25,401 nt of DNA, from positions 1 through 25,401 of the IMG/VR virus record IMGVR_UViG_3300032215_000660; one strand, written 5' to 3'. The DNA is from a virus. Position numbers and translations under genes: made by a program. Shown here in pieces: positions 22,944 to 25,401 of this stretch. How positions within the stretch are numbered: position 1 is the stretch's first letter; the number at the start of each line of letters is the position of its first letter. The notes beneath the pieces were generated by a model. The model was given only the letters and a program-made list of their open reading frames with translations. It was not told the DNA's origin and did not search any database.

Positions 22944-23005
22944 CTTGACCCTTCGGGGTCAAGCGGCTAAGATCTTGACCGCATAAAAGAATTTGTCAAG
23001 ATCTT
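22944..23005 (+). terminator. Post-operon module d: UUCG hairpin plus interleaved stems
   Basis: CTTGACCC (22944-22951) TTCG GGGTCAAG (22956-22963). Then GCGG (22963-22966) / CCGC (22979-22982) interleaved with AAGATCTTGAC (22969-22979) / GTCAAGATCTT (22995-23005), an 11-bp perfect stem. TTGTCAAG is part of its 3' arm. Confidence 0.72.
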
Positions 23006-23010
23006 ACGGA

Positions 23011-23026
23011 TGTGATTTACGTCACC
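23011..23026 (+). promoter_or_regulatory. CRP/GlxR-like site upstream of the tRNA promoter
   Basis: TGTGA-TTTACG-TCACC matches TGTGANNTANNTCACA except for the last base. Identical 16-mer at 24475-24490. Centre about 75 bases before the predicted P6 start. Confidence 0.5.
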
Positions 23027-23062
23027 TCCAAAAGTCGCATTTGGACCCCTCCAAAAGTCGCA
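23025..23062 (+). repeat. Two identical 15-bp direct repeats upstream of P6
   Basis: CCTCCAAAAGTCGCA at 23025-23039 and 23048-23062, 23 bp apart. The first overlaps the end of the CRP-like site by two bases. The pair ends just before the CTGTCAGACC element. Confidence 0.9.
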
Positions 23063-23064
23063 GA

Positions 23065-23087
23065 CTGTCAGACCCTTGTGCTAGAAT
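23065..23087 (+). promoter_or_regulatory. Promoter P6 of the series, upstream of tRNA-Asp
   Basis: CTGTCAGACCC and TGC-TAGAAT (23082-23087). The inverted repeat TTTCTTA TG TAAGAAA (23087-23102) covers the predicted start at 23094. The tRNA begins 14 bases later. Confidence 0.75.
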
Positions 23088-23107
23088 TTCTTATGTAAGA
23101 AAGATTG

Positions 23108-23180
23108 GCTCCCGTAGAGTAGCGGTTATCTCGCCACCCTGTCACGGTGGAAATCGCCGGTTCGAATCCGGTCGGGAGCG
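23108..23180 (+). tRNA. tRNA-Asp (anticodon GTC)
   Basis: 73 bases. Acceptor GCTCCCG/CGGGAGC is perfect over seven pairs; anticodon arm CCACC-CTGTCAC-GGTGG gives anticodon GTC; T-arm GCCGG-TTCGAAT-CCGGT; discriminator base G as usual for tRNA-Asp. The 3' CCA is not encoded (CAA follows), so the host must add it. D-arm GAG/CTC is short but normal. It has its own promoter (P6), and is the only tRNA seen. Confidence 0.96.
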
Positions 23181-23328
23181 CAAGGGATTGGGATGCTGCA
23201 AACAGGCCCGATCAACTAGCAGACATTGCAGTGTCTTGGCTAGTGATGCAGACGACATGCAAGCGTATGGGCGTGGTCGGGGATATGGTAACGTCATGAC
23301 TATCTTCGGATAGTAGTTACCCTCATAA
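23181..23328 (+). ncRNA. Structured non-coding stretch downstream of the tRNA
   Basis: No convincing gene. It contains ACTAGC-AGACA (23215-23225) pairing with TGTCT (23232-23236) and GCTAGT (23239-23244), and a two-tier hairpin: GGTAAC (23287-23292) / GTTACC (23316-23321) outside ACTATC-TTCG-GATAGT (23299-23314). It may be tRNA trailer plus terminator, or a small RNA co-transcribed from P6. Two tiny ORFs here (8 and 17 codons) have no support. Confidence 0.4.
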
Positions 23329-23351
23329 TTGTCAGACCTATATGTTAGGAT
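23329..23351 (+). promoter_or_regulatory. Promoter P7 of the series, leaderless
   Basis: TTGTCAGACC and TGT-TAGGAT (23346-23351). Only six bases separate the -10 from the ATG at 23358, so the predicted first transcribed base is the A of ATG. AGGAA in the gap would not be transcribed. Drives the WhiB operon 23358-24350. Confidence 0.75.
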
Positions 23352-23357
23352 AGGAAC

Positions 23358-23498
23358 ATGAAAACGAAACGCCCCCAGAGGCAAAAAGAGTATGTGCAGC
23401 ACGTTCAAGAACTGCGACGCGGATCTACTACTGAACGTCATCGGTCTGCTAAGGACTACCGCCGCAAGCCAAAACACACTAACAAAGGTTGGGAATAA
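23358..23498 (+). CDS. Small highly basic protein, leaderless start
   Basis: 46 aa, about one third Lys/Arg/His (MKTKRPQRQKEYVQHVQELR, then RRKPKHTNKG), no hydrophobic core, suggesting nucleic acid binding. The P7 -10 places the transcription start at the ATG, so translation should be leaderless. The next gene's ATG overlaps its stop (TAATG). First gene of the operon that contains the WhiB-like protein; function unknown. Confidence 0.7.
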   Translation: MKTKRPQRQKEYVQHVQELRRGSTTERHRSAKDYRRKPKHTNKGWE

Positions 23499-23596
23499 TG
23501 TCCGGCTATTGTGTCATGGAAGATCACGCTGGTTGTCCAGATTCCCATAATGATTCATATATTTGTTCGTGCCCCTGTCACATAGAAAAAGGATGA
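23498..23596 (+). CDS. 32-aa cysteine/histidine-rich microprotein
   Basis: MSGYCVMEDHAGCPDSHNDS then YICSCPCHIEKG: five cysteines (C5, C13, C23, C25, C27) and three histidines in 32 residues. Likely metal-binding. Coupled by TAATG to the previous gene; its stop lies within the leader of the next. Too short for routine annotation. Function unknown. Confidence 0.6.
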   Translation: MSGYCVMEDHAGCPDSHNDSYICSCPCHIEKG

Positions 23597-23601
23597 AAAT
23601 A

Positions 23602-23805
23602 ATGTTTGCAGATCAGGTCATGGAATATGCAAAGGCCCACTATGATGAAGGCGGTTGGGATGTCATCGTTGAATGTTGGGAAGCCGATCAAATCAACGAA
23701 ATACTTCTTGAGCAGGGTGACGAAGTTAGGGCATGGAGTCTGATCGTTTCCCTTGTAGATGTTTGGTCTGACCGTCAGGCCGATGCCCGTAACTCAGCAT
23801 TTTAG
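23602..23805 (+). CDS. Small helical protein of unknown function
   Basis: 67 aa starting MFADQVMEYAKAHYDEGGWD. AAAAGGA nine bases before 23602 favours this ATG over the in-frame ATG at 23593 that overlaps the previous stop. The composition is helical and acidic (DVIVECWEADQINEILLEQ). Similar short proteins are common in actinophages and I know no function. Lies between the microprotein and the WhiB gene in the P7 operon. Confidence 0.72.
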   Translation: MFADQVMEYAKAHYDEGGWDVIVECWEADQINEILLEQGDEVRAWSLIVSLVDVWSDRQADARNSAF

Positions 23806-23815
23806 GAGAAATAAA

Positions 23816-24022
23816 ATGTGGCAATTCCAAGGAAATTGTAAGCCGGAAGATGACAAAATCTTCTTTAGCGAATTACCTTCTAAGGTAGCAAGAGCAAAAA
23901 TAATCTGCTCTACCTGCCCCGTCCAAAAGCAATGCCTAGACTTTGCAATTAGCAATAACATTGAAGAAGGCATCTTCGGTGGATTCACTCCCAACGAAAG
24001 GAAATCCCTTGTACTCGCTTAG
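23816..24022 (+). CDS. WhiB-family transcription regulator (iron-sulfur)
   Basis: 68 aa with TTAGGAGA before the ATG. The four cysteines are C8, C31, C34 and C40 (C-xxx-C-x2-C-x5-C), followed by EGIFGGFTPNERKSL, the G-[VI]-[WF]-G-G turn and basic end of the family. Known WhiB proteins hold a 4Fe-4S cluster and bind the housekeeping sigma factor near the -35 region; phage members such as TM4 WhiBTM4 can interfere with host WhiB function. The protein is short, lacking a long DNA-binding tail. Its operon is driven by one of the promoters of the TTGTCAGACC series, most of which lack a good -35, making autoregulation possible but unproven. Confidence 0.93.
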   Translation: MWQFQGNCKPEDDKIFFSELPSKVARAKIICSTCPVQKQCLDFAISNNIEEGIFGGFTPNERKSLVLA

Positions 24023-24350
24023 AACAAAAGAATTCGGAATCAATCAAGTACATGGCGGGATTCAATTCAAATACTATTTCAAGAACGGATATGCAGCATC
24101 CGTTGTATGTCACCCCTATTCATATGGCGGGGAATATGGAGAATTCGAAATAGCCCTCATGGACCATTTAGATAATCTTATCTATAATGATTCATTCCCA
24201 GACGTAATTGGTTACCTATCATTCGCACAGGTTGAAGAACAATTAAACCTAATCTCAGATTTAGATCTTCACCCCGCAAATTCAACAAACACAAGATTCG
24301 GGACTAGACCGCTTGACCCCGAATCTCATGTGCATTATTCTGAACGATAA
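24009..24350 (+). CDS. Conserved-type actinophage protein of unknown function
   Basis: 113 aa from a TTG at 24009, chosen because AAAGGA (23997-24002) lies six bases upstream; no ATG fits the frame. It overlaps the WhiB gene by 14 bases. The sequence (YSLRTKEFGINQVHGGIQFK, NGYAASVVCHPYSYGGEYGE, DVIGYLSFAQVEEQLNLI) resembles a small protein family I associate with actinophages: two strand-rich blocks, a SYGG motif and a C-terminal helix. The last 20 residues are less conserved-looking. Role unknown; last gene of the P7 operon. Confidence 0.78.
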   Translation: MYSLRTKEFGINQVHGGIQFKYYFKNGYAASVVCHPYSYGGEYGEFEIALMDHLDNLIYNDSFPDVIGYLSFAQVEEQLNLISDLDLHPANSTNTRFGTRPLDPESHVHYSER

Positions 24351-24376
24351 GCCCGATAACTACTCCTATTCTGGAT

Positions 24377-24463
24377 GTAAGGGTTCCGTTACATTGGCGC
24401 AATGTAAGGGTTCCCTTACTCAGGCGGGTAAGGTCTTTCCCCGCTGGAAAGACCTTTGTCAAG
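24377..24463 (+). terminator. Post-operon module e: repeated GTAAGGG hairpins plus interleaved stems
   Basis: GTAAGGG TT CCCTTAC (24404-24419) is preceded by an imperfect copy (24377-24392), with ACATTG/CAATGT between. Then GCGGG (24424-24428) / CCCGC (24440-24444) interleaved with AAGGTCTTTC (24430-24439) / GAAAGACCTT (24447-24456), ten pairs, and TTGTCAAG at 24456-24463. Confidence 0.7.
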
Positions 24464-24474
24464 TCTTTTACGGG

Positions 24475-24490
24475 TGTGATTTACGTCACC
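24475..24490 (+). promoter_or_regulatory. CRP/GlxR-like site upstream of P8
   Basis: TGTGA-TTTACG-TCACC, identical to 23011-23026. Centre about 88 bases before the predicted P8 start. The flanks differ from the other copy after a few bases, so the box itself appears conserved. Confidence 0.5.
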
Positions 24491-24541
24491 CCGAAAGTTT
24501 ACTAGAAAGAAACCCTCAAGATATGCTCAAACACCTTGATA

Positions 24542-24564
24542 CTGTCAGACCCTAGTGCTATGGT
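24542..24564 (+). promoter_or_regulatory. Promoter P8 of the series, leaderless
   Basis: CTGTCAGACCC and TGC-TATGGT (24559-24564), with a fair -35, TTGATA, at 24536-24541 and a 17-bp spacer. The ATG at 24571 is six bases past the -10, so the transcript should begin at the start codon. No Shine-Dalgarno sequence is present. Confidence 0.8.
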
Positions 24565-24570
24565 TTACTT

Positions 24571-25284
24571 ATGACAAACACACTGACCCGTAGCAAAGAT
24601 CGTAAGGTAACCAATGCAGTCTCACCTAATGGTAAGACTGCCACTATTGCTAATGCTTTTGGCCTTCCCGCCGGTTCATCATATTCATGTCCTGACGCCA
24701 CAGACTTTTGCTCCAAGATCTGTTATGCAGGCAAGTTGGAAAAGATCTACAAGGGTGTCAAGGATGTTCTGACTCGTAATTTTGACATGCTCAAGGATGC
24801 CACGCTAGATGAAATGACTGTCCTATTGGACCTCATGATCGCTGAATTTGTTAAAGATTGTGATAAGCGGGATGCACCTAAGTTATTCCGTATCCATTGG
24901 GACGGTGACTTCTTTAGCCCCACCTATGCTACCGCGTGGTCAAAGACTGTTCGCGCATATCCCGATGTTCAATTCTGGGTTTATACTCGCGTTGCTCCTG
25001 CCGCGCTATTCTTGCATAATCTTTCACTAGATAATCTGTCATTGTACTTTAGTGCTGACCCTGACAATATTGAGGCGGCACGCCTACTTGAATCTAAGGG
25101 TATCAATATTGCTTATGTAGATACATCTTTTGCTAATGGTAAAGAACAATTCCCTAATGCTACCCGCTGCCCCGAGAACAATAAGGCAATTCCTCTAATC
25201 AACGAAAAGGGATCAGCCTGCGCTCGTTGTGGCCTATGCGTTAATGGTCGTAAGTCTGTTCTATTCTCAACTACTAAAAAATAG
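24571..25284 (+). CDS. Gp88-like phage protein with cysteine clusters
   Basis: 237 aa. Three features place it near the mycobacteriophage Gp88 family: C40-x6-C47-x3-C51 (CPDATDFCSKIC), RIHWDGDFFSPTYATAW at 107-123 followed by YPDVQFWVYTR, and a C-terminal C200 plus C217-x2-C220-x2-C223 (CARCGLC). The family has no established activity. Two cysteine groups and a likely alpha/beta barrel-like layout make an iron-sulfur or zinc protein plausible; that is inference. Leaderless start at P8; it is the largest gene of the right arm in this window and is followed nine bases later by another gene with GGGAGG. Confidence 0.75.
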   Translation: MTNTLTRSKDRKVTNAVSPNGKTATIANAFGLPAGSSYSCPDATDFCSKICYAGKLEKIYKGVKDVLTRNFDMLKDATLDEMTVLLDLMIAEFVKDCDKRDAPKLFRIHWDGDFFSPTYATAWSKTVRAYPDVQFWVYTRVAPAALFLHNLSLDNLSLYFSADPDNIEAARLLESKGINIAYVDTSFANGKEQFPNATRCPENNKAIPLINEKGSACARCGLCVNGRKSVLFSTTKK

Positions 25285-25293
25285 GGAGGCATA

Positions 25294-25401
25294 ATGCCTA
25301 AATATAATGTCATCTATTCCGTCGCAGATACATATGAGACAACTATCGAAGTTGATAACCCCGACTATTTTGAAGAATATCTAAACGAACATTCATGGGA
25401 A
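25294..25401 (+). CDS. Start of a small acidic protein, cut by window edge
   Basis: 36 codons visible (MPKYNVIYSVADTYETTIEV...), continuing past the window. AGGGAGGC lies six bases before the ATG. Strand-rich N-terminus then acidic/aromatic residues (DNPDYFEEYLNEHSWE). Co-transcribed with the Gp88-like gene from P8. No family recognised. Confidence 0.7.
   Translation, partial: MPKYNVIYSVADTYETTIEVDNPDYFEEYLNEHSWE

Noticed and set aside
22993-23477. Overlapping plus and minus ORFs of 106 and 111 codons
   Set aside because: They run across the tRNA, promoter P6/P7 and the hairpins, and have no start signals.
24313-24555. Plus-strand ORF of 80 codons after the P7 operon
   Set aside because: It spans module e, the CRP-like site and most of P8, and lacks a ribosome-binding site; non-coding regulation is the better explanation.
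20420-24564. Reading TTGTCA of the series as an ordinary -35 box
   Set aside because: The gap to the -10 is 11 bp in all eight copies, too short for sigma70-type spacing of 16-18 bp.
1-25401. CRISPR array, insertion sequence, integrase or other mobile element
   Set aside because: No regularly spaced identical repeats, no transposase or integrase motifs and no terminal inverted repeats were seen; the only nuclease-like gene is the HNH protein.

Overview
The window looks like part of the genome of a tailed double-stranded DNA phage (siphovirus-type tail module, HK97-type head) infecting an actinobacterium. The evidence is a WhiB-family protein with its four cysteines (23816-24022), a capsid protease with an inserted Tudor-like domain as seen in actinophages, and many tiny cysteine-rich ORFs. 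Right-arm promoters have TGn-TANNNT extended -10 boxes, and two of them imply leaderless mRNAs. The AT-rich left arm and only moderately GC right arm suggest a host of low-to-medium GC, for example a freshwater actinobacterium; the host assignment is inference.

Layout. From 19.1 kb down to base 1 everything is on the minus strand and is read leftward: class II (B12-dependent) ribonucleotide reductase; a 1341-aa LamG/carbohydrate-binding structural protein; a small conserved gene; portal; prohead protease with an in-frame nested scaffold start; major capsid; a small head protein; head-tail connector; stopper; a neck/tail-completion candidate; tail terminator; major tail protein; the tail assembly chaperone pair joined by a -1 frameshift site (C CCA AAC); and the tape measure protein, cut by the window edge. 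Capsid and major tail protein share an almost identical ribosome-binding leader and each is followed by a hairpin terminator. No terminase is seen.

From 19.27 kb rightward all genes are on the plus strand: four small genes including an HNH-type protein, then a 5-kb accessory region of very small genes (29-113 aa), one tRNA-Asp(GTC) and a Gp88-like protein. This region is built from repeated units. Each of eight short transcription units is preceded by the same promoter element: [T/C]TGTCA, usually followed by GACC, exactly 11 bp before a TANNNT -10 box that is normally part of TGnTANNNT. Five units end in a composite RNA/DNA module: usually a hairpin at the stop codon, then two interleaved complementary pairs (GCGG/CCGC and an AAGRTCTT-type pair), then TTGTCAAG and TTACG repeats. 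Two UUCG hairpins show a compensatory base-pair change. Three of these gaps also contain a CRP/GlxR-like palindrome (TGTGA-N6-TCAC).

The repeated promoter plus interleaved-stem module is the strongest candidate for an undescribed regulatory system here. It would let one factor control many tiny accessory operons together, with the WhiB-like protein, itself encoded in one of them, as a possible but unproven participant.
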